NCBI RefSeq assembly: GCF_003011965.1
Contig: NZ_PXWG01000018.1
Span: forward strand, 16,052-80,051
Origin: Streptosporangium nondiastaticum
GTDB lineage: Bacteria; Actinomycetota; Actinomycetes; Streptomycetales; Streptomycetaceae
Length of the DNA: 64,000 bases
Reading direction: 5' to 3'
Below the pieces are notes generated by a model. That model saw nothing but the letters and a program-made list of their open reading frames with translations, had not been told where the DNA came from and ran no database searches. A program made the position numbers and the translations under genes. Position 1 is the stretch's first letter; every line of letters starts with the position of its first letter. Below are positions 18,847-26,341 of this stretch, in pieces.

Positions 18847-19025
18847 CCAGCACGTTGATGTGGTCCAAGTCCAGCTACAGCGATGAAGAGGGAGACGCGT
18901 GCGTTGAGATAGCCATCGAGCATCCCGCCGTGCACATACGCGACTCCAAAAGAAGGTCCGGCTGCCACCTCGCCGTGGGCGCCCCCGCCTGGGCCGGGTT
19001 CCTTACCTACATCGCCGCGGCATAA
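18843..19025 (+). CDS. DUF397 protein
   Basis: A 60-residue DUF397 protein (MWSKSSYSDEEGDACVEIAI, then VHIRDSKRRSG and WAGFLTYIAA). The ATG overlaps the stop of the XRE/DUF5753 gene (ATGA), so the two are translationally coupled. DUF397 proteins are thought to bind and modulate the neighbouring DUF5753 regulator. Confidence 0.92.
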   Translation: MTSTLMWSKSSYSDEEGDACVEIAIEHPAVHIRDSKRRSGCHLAVGAPAWAGFLTYIAAA

Positions 19026-19043
19026 AAGGCCCCGCTGGGCGGA

Positions 19044-19257
19044 GATCCGTGGTTCGGGTGCGGGTCAGAACAGGCTGGCAGCAGGGGGAGGGGTGGGGGG
19101 CGCGGCTCCGTCGGGTGTCCGTCGCTGAGTGGGCGGTTGGCCGCCGTACTCCTGCCGTCACGGATGCGGGCGCGTGAGGAGACCTCCCCATCGGCCTGGG
19201 CTGATGGGGAGCTGGCTGCTGCCGCGATGTGGTGGGGGCCGTCGTGGGCGCTTCGCT
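19044..19257 (+). repeat. Long inverted repeat, left arm
   Basis: About 214 bp, roughly 85-90% identical by eye to the reverse complement of 20087-20300. Shared anchors include GATCCGTGGTTCGGGTGCGG at the outer end and CGTCGTGGGCGCTTCGCT at the inner end. The outer end lies 22 bases after the DUF397 stop codon. Confidence 0.9.
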
Positions 19258-19353
19258 CGGCTCGCCGCCGTCGTGGCTGGGCGGGCGAGTGCGGGTGGTG
19301 GTGGGCTGGTGCCTTCTCGGCGCGGGAATCCACCGGCCGGGGCGGGGCTGGGC

Positions 19354-20030
19354 GGCGTAGAAGTGCGCGGAAGGTGTTGGGCGCATGCCTCGGCAGTCCC
19401 ATGTGGCGGCGCCCGCCTCACGGGCCCCACCACCCGGCTGTGGACGCCGGAAGTCACCCGGCCCGGCGGCAGTGCCCGGCGGCCGAGTGCCATGGGGGAA
19501 GCGGCCCGGGAATCCACCGGCCAGACCGGACCTACGCGGCGTAGAAGTGCGCGCAAAGTGTCGGCCGCATGCCTCGACCGCCCCACGCGGCAGGCACCGC
19601 CTCACGAGCCCCAGCGTCCGGCTGCGGGGGCGGAAGTTGCCAGGCTCGGCGGTAGTGCGCGGCGGTCGAGTGCTCTGGGGGTGTCCGCGCGGGAATCCAC
19701 CGGCCGGGGCGGGGCTGGGTGGCGTAGAAGTGCGCGGAAGGTGTGGGCCGTATGCCTCGGCCGTCCCATGCGGCGGCCCCCGCCTCACTGGCCCCAGCGC
19801 CTGGCTGCAGGCGCCGGAAGTCGCCCGGTCCGGCGGTCACACGGCGTACAAGTGCGCCAAGGACGCCAACCGCATGCCTCAACCGCCCCACCGGGCGGCC
19901 TCCGCCTCATGGGCCCCGCCACCCGGCTGCGGGGGCCGGAAGTCGCCCGGTCCGGCGGCCGCACGGCGTACAAGCGCGCCGAGGACGGCAGCCGTACGCC
20001 TCAACTGCCCCACCTGGTGGCCCCCATCGC
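19354..20030 (+). repeat. Tandem array of degenerate long repeats
   Basis: Units start at GGCGTA(G/C)AAG: 19354, 19538, 19721, 19843 and 19965. The first two periods are 184 and 183 bp and the next two are 122 bp, because the longer units contain an extra segment of about 61 bp ending GGGAATCCACCGGCCGG. Each unit carries a GCATGCCTC-like block, a CCGCCTCA block and a GCCGGAAGTCGCCCGG block. Confidence 0.85.
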
Positions 20031-20086
20031 AGAAACCACCCTCCACGGGGCAGTCGGCCGCCCGGCCACAACGCTAGGCGCGCCTA

Positions 20087-20300
20087 GCGAAGCGCCCACG
20101 ACGGGAGAAACCACATCGCGGCAGCAGCCAGCTCCCCCTCAGCCACAACGCATGCGCAAGGTCTCCTCACGCGCCCGCATCCGTGACGGCAGGAGTACGG
20201 CGGCCAACCACCCACCGGGCGACGGACACCCGACGGAGCCGCGCCCCCCACCCCTCCCCCTGCTGCCAGCCTGTTCTGACCCGCACCCGAACCACGGATC
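20087..20300 (-). repeat. Long inverted repeat, right arm
   Basis: Reverse-complement partner of 19044-19257. The two arms enclose about 830 bp of tandem array with no transposase. A perfect CTAGGCGCGCCTAG palindrome abuts its inner edge. Confidence 0.9.
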
Positions 20301-20590
20301 CGCACCACACACCACACCCCCCGACGCTCGGGGTTCGGCACCAGAGAGGGGCAGTTCGGCGCCGCTCAACCCGCCCTACGTCCGCCGCGCCGAGCTTCGG
20401 GATCCGGGGGTCGGGATCCGAGCGATCCCTACACGGAATGGGAGGGAGGATTACTCCCCACCCTCCCACCCAAGCCTCGCGCGGACGCGCACAAGCGCGC
20501 ACAAGCGCGCGCGTAAGCACACCCATATGACTTTCCGCAACCGAGTCGCCACGCCGCGCGCTCGCCGTGTAGCGTGCGCCACAACAAAGC

Positions 20591-20626
20591 GACCCCGGCC
20601 GGTGCTACCAACACCAAGCCGGGGTC
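20591..20626 (+). promoter_or_regulatory. Hairpin in the leader of the winged-helix gene
   Basis: GACCCCGGC (20591-20599) pairs with GCCGGGGTC (20618-20626), and an inner GGTG pairs with CACC around a CTACCAA loop. The structure ends 28 bases before the ATG at 20655. It could be an attenuator, a protein-binding leader, or the terminator of a short upstream transcript. Confidence 0.55.
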
Positions 20627-20654
20627 TGACCACCAAGATCAAGGGCCTGATCTC

Positions 20655-21569
20655 ATGGCTGTTGCCAACCTTACCCCTGCCCCCATGGCCTCTCCCGGCT
20701 TCGGCAAGCGTTCCGCTCCCGATCAAGCCCCCCGCGGCCGGGACGACTTCGCGCATCTGCCCACCCGCGAGGCGTACATCGCGGCCCACATCGACCGGCT
20801 GCCCGACGGCGCGGCCGTCGACATCAAGACCCTGGCCAAGGAGCTGCCCGCCTACGGACAGCAGGCCGTCTCATCAGCGCTCAAAGCCCTCAACGACGCC
20901 GGTCACCTGCGCCGCATCAGGCGCGTCGTCGGCGAGGGCCGTACGCAGTGGGTGTCGCGCTGGTTCTTCTCCCGGACTGCCCGCGACAACGCCTGGTGGG
21001 ACGCGTTCCTGGCGCGCACCGAGGGCCCGCCCGCGGCCCCCGCCGCCTCCGCGCCCCTCACCGAGGAACCGCCCCAGCAACCACCCCGGCCCCAGCCGCA
21101 ATCCACCTGCTCCCAGGCCTACATCGCCCTGGCCACCCTCGGCTGCTCCGACCCCCGCCTGACCCTGTCGGCAGCGGAGTGCGCCGCCCTCGAAGCCCTC
21201 GCCGCCGAGTGGTTCGCGCGGGGGATCACGCCCTTGGCCTTCGCGCGGATCCTCACGCACGACCTCCCGGACGTCGTCCAATGCCCGGGTGCTTTCACCC
21301 GCAAGAGGCTCATCGACAGGGTGCCTCCCCTGCTTCCGCCCGCCGCGCAGGCGGAACCCGTACCGCCGGCGCGGCCCTCCCAGCCTCGCTGGATGATGGA
21401 GTGCACCGTCTGCGGCATCCCCGGCCCGCCCGAGGCCCTGCCCGACGGCCTCTGCCGCGCCTGCCGCGGCGTCGAGCCGCCCCCGGACCGGCCCGACCCC
21501 GCCGACGTCCGCACGCGCGTCACCCGCCTCCGGGCCATCGCCCGTGGCGGCGGATCGCCCGGGACCTGA
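20655..21569 (+). CDS. Winged-helix (MarR-like) protein with Cys-rich C-terminus
   Basis: A 304-residue protein with an N-terminal winged HTH (about 30-95: AAVDIKTLAKELPAYGQQAVSSALKALNDAGHLRRIRRV), a Pro/Gln-rich linker (about 125-155), a helical middle and a C-terminal zinc-ribbon-like motif (CTVCGIPGPPEALPDGLCRAC). Proteins of this architecture are widespread in Streptomyces and probably bind DNA. The start ATG 20655 follows a strong leader hairpin; an upstream in-frame ATG at 20574 would translate through the hairpin and is unlikely. Target unknown. Confidence 0.75.
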   Translation: MAVANLTPAPMASPGFGKRSAPDQAPRGRDDFAHLPTREAYIAAHIDRLPDGAAVDIKTLAKELPAYGQQAVSSALKALNDAGHLRRIRRVVGEGRTQWVSRWFFSRTARDNAWWDAFLARTEGPPAAPAASAPLTEEPPQQPPRPQPQSTCSQAYIALATLGCSDPRLTLSAAECAALEALAAEWFARGITPLAFARILTHDLPDVVQCPGAFTRKRLIDRVPPLLPPAAQAEPVPPARPSQPRWMMECTVCGIPGPPEALPDGLCRACRGVEPPPDRPDPADVRTRVTRLRAIARGGGSPGT

Positions 21570-21669
21570 GCGGAGCGCGGACGGCGTGCGGACGGCGCGA
21601 AGTCGGCCAAAGTGCACCCGAGCCGCATTTCGCCTGGCGTCCCCGTACCGTCCTTGACACTCTGCCGCG

Positions 21670-22413
21670 GTGCTGCGTATTCACTTCACCGACACGGATC
21701 TCCTCAACACCCGGGTGGCGACCGCGCCCGACCCCGGGTGGGAACTCGTACTGAGCCTGCGGCACTTACGAAGACGCGTCGTGCCGCCGCGCTACGCCGA
21801 CTGGCACCGCGATGTCCTTGCGCGGTTGCCGCACCCCCGGCCGGCCGAGGCCTACCGCGAGATCGCCGTCGATCCCTACTGGGAGGACATCCGGTCCAGT
21901 GTCGACGGCGACCGCGCCCTGAGGATCCGGGCGCTGCTGGACGGCGGGGTCAACGGCCTGCTCCGCAGCTACGTGCCGACGATGCGGTGGGTGCCGCCGA
22001 CGCTGCACGTCCGCAGCGCCCTGGACCGGGACTACGACCTCCGCGGCAGGGGGCTGGTGCTCCAGCCGTCGTACTTCTGCCACGGCGTGGGGCATCTGCC
22101 CGAGGACCCGGACGCGCCGCCCGTCCTCGTGCACCCGGCCGCCCAGCCGCAGTCCGAGCCGCCGCCCGGCGACAAGGCGCTCGCGCGCCTCATGGGCGCC
22201 ACCCGCGCCGGGATCCTCATCGCGGCCGGAACCGCCTGCACGGCCGGTGAACTGGCCCGCCGCGTGGGCGTCTCCGCGCCGACGGTGAGCCATCACCTGT
22301 CCGCCCTGCGGGACGCGGGTCTGCTCAGGACCGTCCCGCTCGGCACCACGGCGTTGCATGTGCGCACCCGGACCGGGTCCGCCCTCGTGAATTCGAGCTG
22401 CGCGTTTCGATGA
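21670..22413 (+). CDS. ArsR-type winged-helix regulator (DUF5937 type)
   Basis: A 247-residue protein beginning (V/M)LRIHFTDTDLLNTRVATAPDP, a start shared by Streptomyces ArsR/DUF5937 proteins. The C-terminal HTH is clear (about 185-235: ACTAGELARRVGVSAPTVSHHLSALRDAGLLRTV). No metal-binding Cys motif is seen, so it is probably not a metal sensor. The next gene encodes a secreted I36-type protein 135 bases downstream on the same strand. Confidence 0.85.
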   Translation: MLRIHFTDTDLLNTRVATAPDPGWELVLSLRHLRRRVVPPRYADWHRDVLARLPHPRPAEAYREIAVDPYWEDIRSSVDGDRALRIRALLDGGVNGLLRSYVPTMRWVPPTLHVRSALDRDYDLRGRGLVLQPSYFCHGVGHLPEDPDAPPVLVHPAAQPQSEPPPGDKALARLMGATRAGILIAAGTACTAGELARRVGVSAPTVSHHLSALRDAGLLRTVPLGTTALHVRTRTGSALVNSSCAFR

Positions 22414-22485
22414 GGTTCGAAGGCGCTGTCCTTCGCACCGTGCGCCCGACAGGATGGCGCCCGAAAACGGAACGCTTCCTGCACA

Positions 22486-22531
22486 CAGCCGAAGTACAGC
22501 CGAAGCACAGCCGAACGGCTGAACAGCCGAA
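22486..22531 (+). repeat. CAGCCGAA direct repeats before inhibitor gene
   Basis: Four copies of CAGCCGAA begin at 22486, 22497, 22508 and 22524 (periods 11, 11 and 16). They lie 18-63 bases before the ATG of the I36-type gene and directly before its AGGAGG site. An 11-bp period would place a bound protein on one DNA face. Confidence 0.6.
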
Positions 22532-22548
22532 AACAGGAGGGCTTTCGT

Positions 22549-22968
22549 ATGCGATTCAAGCGTCTGGCCGTGGCCGGGGCGATCGCGATAGCGACCGCGG
22601 GTTCGGGCCTTCTGGCCACCACGCCGGCTTCCGCGTCGGCGGAACAGTTCGCGGAGAGCTGCTCGACCGGCTATGCGTGCCTGTTCTACCACCCGGACTA
22701 CACGGGCGCGATCTACAAGCAGTGGGACGACGACCCGAACTACGGGAACAACCACTTCGTGACGAGCAGTTCGACGCGCGGCAGCTCCGGCTCGGGCCTG
22801 GTCGTGCGGAACAACGCGGCGTCGGTCGACAACTGGGACTTCAACAACGCCATCACGATCTACTACAGCCCGAACTACCAGGGCGTGCACCAGCGCATCG
22901 CGGCCGGCGGCGCGGCGAACCTGAATTCGTCGCTGCGGAACGACAACGCGTCCGGCAAGTTCGGGTGA
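22549..22968 (+). CDS. Secreted peptidase inhibitor I36-type protein
   Basis: A 139-residue protein with a Sec signal (MRFKRLAVAGAIAIATAGSG, cleavage near ASA-SA), then a beta/gamma-crystallin-like domain (CSTGYACLFYHPDYTGAIYKQW, NNAITIYYSPNYQGVHQRI). This is the pattern of the Streptomyces metalloprotease inhibitor SMPI / family I36. It probably acts outside the cell. Strong AGGAGG site nine bases upstream. The next gene's GTG overlaps its stop. Confidence 0.88.
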   Translation: MRFKRLAVAGAIAIATAGSGLLATTPASASAEQFAESCSTGYACLFYHPDYTGAIYKQWDDDPNYGNNHFVTSSSTRGSSGSGLVVRNNAASVDNWDFNNAITIYYSPNYQGVHQRIAAGGAANLNSSLRNDNASGKFG

Positions 22969-23975
22969 CCGAGCCCCTCTCGCGCACCGGTGGCCCCGCC
23001 CGTCCCCCCGGGCGGGGCGCCTTCGCTGCCCTAGCCGTGGCCGTGGCGGGCGTTCTGCTGGCGGGCGCGGGCTGTTCGGGGGCGTCGTCGTCCGGTTCCC
23101 AGGCTGCCGGTGACGACCTCCCGCAGCCCTCCGCGTTTCCCGCGATGGAATCCGCCGCCTCCCGCTCCCTCCCCATCGACCCCTACCTCCTCACCAATGA
23201 CCAAGCCGACCGGCTCGACGCCGCCCGGCGCACCCTCGTCGAACGCTGCATGAACCGCTTCGGCATCACCTACCGGCCGCCCGACCCCGTCACCCCCTTC
23301 CGGCCCAGGACCCGTACGCAGTACCGCTACGGCGTCACCGATCCCGCCGACGCCGCCCGCTACGGCTTCGCGCCGCCCGGCAGCCCGCGGACGCCGCCCC
23401 GCCCGCCCTCGCCGCCGGCGTCCCCCTCCGGCGAGGCGGGCGTCGTGCTGACCGGGACGGACGACCCGAAGGCCAAGCCGGGCAGCGGCGCCGCGAAGGG
23501 CGGTCAGCGTGTCAACGGGCGCACCGTCCCCGCCGGCGGCTGTCTGGGCGAGGCGCGGGCCGCGCTCCGTACGGACGGGGCCGAGGCCGGCGGCGACGCG
23601 CCGGTCGCCGACCGGATCAACGCCGAGAGCTTTGAGAAGGCGAGGCGCGATCCGCGCGTGGCCGCCGTCCTCGCCCGGTGGGCGGACTGCATGAAGCGGC
23701 GCGGCTTCCCTTCGTACGGGGATCCGCTGCAGGCCGGCGCCGACCCCGCCTGGCGCACGCCCGAGCCGTCCGCGAAGGAGCGGGAGGCGGCGGCCGCCGA
23801 TGCGCGGTGCAAGAAGGAGCACAACGTGGTGGGCGTGTGGTTCACGGTCGACGCGGCCTACCAGCGGCAGGAGATCGAGCGGAACGCGAAGGAGCTCGCC
23901 GCGGTCAAGGCCGAGCTCGCCGCCCGCCAGGAGCGGGCCGGGGGCGCGCTGGGCGAGCTTCCGCCCGCGCCGTAG
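22965..23975 (+). CDS. Lipoprotein of unknown function
   Basis: A 336-residue protein with an N-terminal Arg-containing region, a hydrophobic helix and lipobox LLAGAGC. It then has a conserved-looking domain with Cys pairs (VERCMNRFGITY, ARWADCMKRRGFPSY, ARCKKEHNVVGVWF) and a Pro-rich insert (about 125-160). Such Cys-containing lipoproteins are common in Streptomyces; their role is unknown. The GTG overlaps the stop of the I36-type gene (GTGA), implying coupled translation. The stop lies in the first of two direct copies of CGTAGCCGGGTGGGAGCCGG (23971 and 23993). Confidence 0.75.
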   Translation: MTEPLSRTGGPARPPGRGAFAALAVAVAGVLLAGAGCSGASSSGSQAAGDDLPQPSAFPAMESAASRSLPIDPYLLTNDQADRLDAARRTLVERCMNRFGITYRPPDPVTPFRPRTRTQYRYGVTDPADAARYGFAPPGSPRTPPRPPSPPASPSGEAGVVLTGTDDPKAKPGSGAAKGGQRVNGRTVPAGGCLGEARAALRTDGAEAGGDAPVADRINAESFEKARRDPRVAAVLARWADCMKRRGFPSYGDPLQAGADPAWRTPEPSAKEREAAAADARCKKEHNVVGVWFTVDAAYQRQEIERNAKELAAVKAELAARQERAGGALGELPPAP

Positions 23976-24183
23976 CCGGGTGGGAGCCGGGCCGTAGCCG
24001 GGTGGGAGCCGGTCGCGGCGGTCGTTGTGACCGGGTGGCGGGGGCTGCCCCTCCCGCCACCCGGTTCCCCCTCCCTCTCAAAGGAGCCCCGGAGGAAGCC
24101 TCGGCGGATGCTCCGGAGGAAGCCTGAACCGTCAGTGTGCACCCGTCAGCGTGCACCCGCCGGCCTCGGTGGACGTACCGGCC

Positions 24184-24366
24184 TCAGTGGAAGTACACGA
24201 CGTCGACCTGGCCGTCCGCCCGGTAGGAGAAGCCGGCCTCGCCGCTGCCCTCGCCCGGAGGGAGGGTGACGAAGTCGACGGCGTCCTGCAGTGAGGCGAA
24301 CGTGCCCGCGTGGGACGTCCGCACCTCGCCCTCCTCGCTGGGGACGGCCTCGCCGGGAACGGCCAT
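24184..24366 (-). CDS. Small hypothetical acidic protein
   Basis: A 60-residue acidic protein (MAVPGEAVPSEEGEVRTSHAG, FASLQDAVDFVTLPPGEGSGEAGFSY, ending DVVYFH). A good AGGAG site seven bases before the ATG and codon bias support it as a real gene. It is divergent from the two-component regulator. No recognisable family. Confidence 0.55.
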   Translation of the reverse strand: MAVPGEAVPSEEGEVRTSHAGTFASLQDAVDFVTLPPGEGSGEAGFSYRADGQVDVVYFH

Positions 24367-24601
24367 GAGAAGGCTCCTGTGTCCGTATGCATCCGTATCC
24401 GCAGAGTGACTCTGCGATTACCAACAGTAGTTGTTCGATCGGCGGAACGTAACCGCGTGCACGGGGCGCGCGGAGGCTCCCCGGGGGCGCGGGCAGCGCG
24501 TTGGAGAGGTTTGCGAAACATGTCCTGCTGTACACCGCATTCTGGGAGGGAGAGGCACAGCAGCCGGAGGCAACGGCCTCCGGAGGAAGACAGGGGAAGC
24601 C

Positions 24602-25255
24602 ATGCGGGTACTGGTCGCCGAGGACGAAGAGATACTGGCCGAGCTGGTGGCGACGGGCCTGCGCAGGGCCGGGTTCGCCGTGGACACCGTCTACAGCGGC
24701 GACGCGGCCATCGCCTACCTCTCCCTCCACGACTACGACGTCATCGTCCTCGACCGCGACCTGCCGCGCGTGCACGGCGACGACGTCGCCCGGCACCTGG
24801 TCGCGGGCGGCTCCCGCACCCGCATCCTGATGCTGACCGCCGCCGGGTCGATGGAGGACCGGGTGGCCGGGCTGGACCTGGGCGCCGACGACTACCTGCC
24901 GAAGCCGTTCGAGTTCCCCGAGCTGATCTCGCGGGTGCGCGCCCTGCGGCGGCGCAGCGCGCGGCCGGCCCCGCCGCTGCTGGAGAAGGCGGGCCTGCGG
25001 CTCGACACGGTGCGCCGGACCGCCGACCGGAACGGGCGGGACCTCGACCTCTCGCCCAAGGAGTTCGCCATCCTGCAGCTGCTGCTGGAGGCGGACGGGG
25101 CGGTCGTCAGCGCGGAGGAGCTCCTGGAGCGCGCCTGGGACGCGCACGCCGACCCGTTCACCGGAGCGGTGCGCGTGGCGATGAGCAAGCTGCGCGGCAA
25201 GCTCGGGGAGCCGGCGCTGATCCGTACGGTGCAGGGCGTGGGGTACGCCCTGTGA
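24602..25255 (+). CDS. OmpR-family response regulator
   Basis: A 217-residue regulator with a receiver domain (about 1-115; acidic pocket EDE at 7-10, phosphoacceptor Asp51 in VLDRDLP, Lys in YLPKPF) and a winged HTH (about 125-215; LSPKEFAILQLLLEADG, ALIRTVQGVGYAL). The ATG 24602 is preceded by AGGGGAA. The histidine kinase GTG overlaps its stop (GTGA), so the pair forms a coupled two-component system. Upstream is an approximately 230-base divergent region shared with a small gene. Confidence 0.95.
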   Translation: MRVLVAEDEEILAELVATGLRRAGFAVDTVYSGDAAIAYLSLHDYDVIVLDRDLPRVHGDDVARHLVAGGSRTRILMLTAAGSMEDRVAGLDLGADDYLPKPFEFPELISRVRALRRRSARPAPPLLEKAGLRLDTVRRTADRNGRDLDLSPKEFAILQLLLEADGAVVSAEELLERAWDAHADPFTGAVRVAMSKLRGKLGEPALIRTVQGVGYAL

Positions 25256-26265
25256 AACCCGTGAGGCGGCCGTTCCTCACGGCCCGTACCCGCATCGCCG
25301 TGGCCTTCGGCGGGATCTTCCTGGTGCTCGGCGCGGCCCTCCTGCTCACCGTGAACCTGCTCTCGCGCGCCGGCACGGAGGAGCGGGCGACGACGATCGC
25401 GCGCAACGCCGTGCCCATCGAGCTCGTCCGGCCCGGGGAGAAGGTGAGCGCGTGGACGGCGTACCGGATTTCCGGCGACGTCAGCGCCGCCGCCTCCCAG
25501 CAGCTGATCATGTGGTCGTTCGCGGCGCTGCTCGTGACGGCGCTGCTGGCGCTCGGGGTGGGCTGGTGGACCGCGGGCCGCTGCCTGCGCCCCGTGCAGG
25601 GCGCCTTCGAGAGCCAGCGCCGCTTCATCTCCAACGCCTCGCACGAGCTGCGGACGCCGCTCGCCGTGCAGCGCACGGCCATCCAGGTCGGGCTGGACGG
25701 GGACCCGAGCCCGGACGAGCTCGCGCACGTACGGACCACGCTCCTGGAAGCCAACCGCCGCTCCGAACGCCTCATCGACGGCCTCCTGCTGCTCGCCCGC
25801 AGCGACCGCGGCCTGGAGCGCCTCGACCCGATCGACCTCGCCGACGTCGTCTCCGAGGAGACCGAGGCGGTCGCGGAGCGCGCGGAGCGGGCGGGGGTGC
25901 GGCTGTCCGTGCGCAGCGAACGGGCGCCGCTGCGGGGCAACCGCGTCCTGCTCGGGCAGCTCGCCGGGAACCTGCTGCGGAACGCGGTCGAGTACAACCA
26001 CCCGGGCGGCGACGTCGACGTGATCGTCGAACCGGGCCGGCTGGTGGTCCGCAACTCCGGCCCGGTGGTGGCGGCGGCCGACATCCCCGCCCTGTTCGAG
26101 CCGTTCCGGCGCGGCCGGGGCAAGGAACGCCTCAGCGGCGGCACGGGCCTGGGCCTGTCCATCGTCCAGTCGATCGCCCGGGCCCACGGCGGCCGCGCGA
26201 GCGCCGTGCCGAACCGGGGCGGGGGGCTGCGGGTGACGGTGGAGATTCCGGCGCCGGGGCGGTAG
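25252..26265 (+). CDS. Sensor histidine kinase
   Basis: A 337-residue membrane kinase: TM1 about 14-36, a short extracytoplasmic loop of about 50 residues, TM2 about 86-107, HAMP-like linker, phosphoacceptor His131 in SNASHELRTPLA, and an ATPase domain with N box (LLRNAVEYNHPGG), G1/G2 (GGTGLGLSIVQSIARAHGG). The small external loop suggests sensing of membrane or envelope state. It is coupled to the upstream response regulator. The stimulus cannot be inferred. Confidence 0.95.
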   Translation: MKPVRRPFLTARTRIAVAFGGIFLVLGAALLLTVNLLSRAGTEERATTIARNAVPIELVRPGEKVSAWTAYRISGDVSAAASQQLIMWSFAALLVTALLALGVGWWTAGRCLRPVQGAFESQRRFISNASHELRTPLAVQRTAIQVGLDGDPSPDELAHVRTTLLEANRRSERLIDGLLLLARSDRGLERLDPIDLADVVSEETEAVAERAERAGVRLSVRSERAPLRGNRVLLGQLAGNLLRNAVEYNHPGGDVDVIVEPGRLVVRNSGPVVAAADIPALFEPFRRGRGKERLSGGTGLGLSIVQSIARAHGGRASAVPNRGGGLRVTVEIPAPGR

Positions 26266-26300
26266 TGATGCCCGCCCCGGCACGGGCCTCCGGGGCGGGT

Positions 26301-26330
26301 CTCCGGGGCGGGTGCGGGCCCGCCCCGGAG
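26301..26330. terminator. Bidirectional terminator hairpin
   Basis: CTCCGGGGCGGG (26301-26312) pairs perfectly with CCCGCCCCGGAG (26319-26330) between the convergent kinase and vWA genes. Confidence 0.7.
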
Positions 26331-26341
26331 GGCTTCGGGGC

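Larger units (their letters stand above)
19026..20654. other. Gene-free repeat region
   Basis: No convincing coding sequence occurs here. All long frames are GC-skew artefacts with Arg/Pro/Gly-rich, non-conserved products on both strands. The region consists of a left inverted arm, a tandem array, a 14-bp palindrome (CTAGGCGCGCCTAG at 20072-20085), the right inverted arm, then about 290 bases with short GC repeats (GCGCACAA units near 20480-20510) and a hairpin leader. Confidence 0.75.

Noticed and set aside
19129..21162. Long frames through the 19-20.6 kb repeat region as possible repeat proteins
   Set aside because: Repeat periods of 183-184 and 122 bp are not all multiples of three, no single frame is preserved, there is no ribosome site, and composition is Arg/Pro/Gly noise on both strands.
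21654..21682. TTGACA near-consensus -35 box before the ArsR-type gene
   Set aside because: The matching -10 (TATTCA) would fall inside the gene after a start codon that family similarity supports, so the box is probably coincidental.
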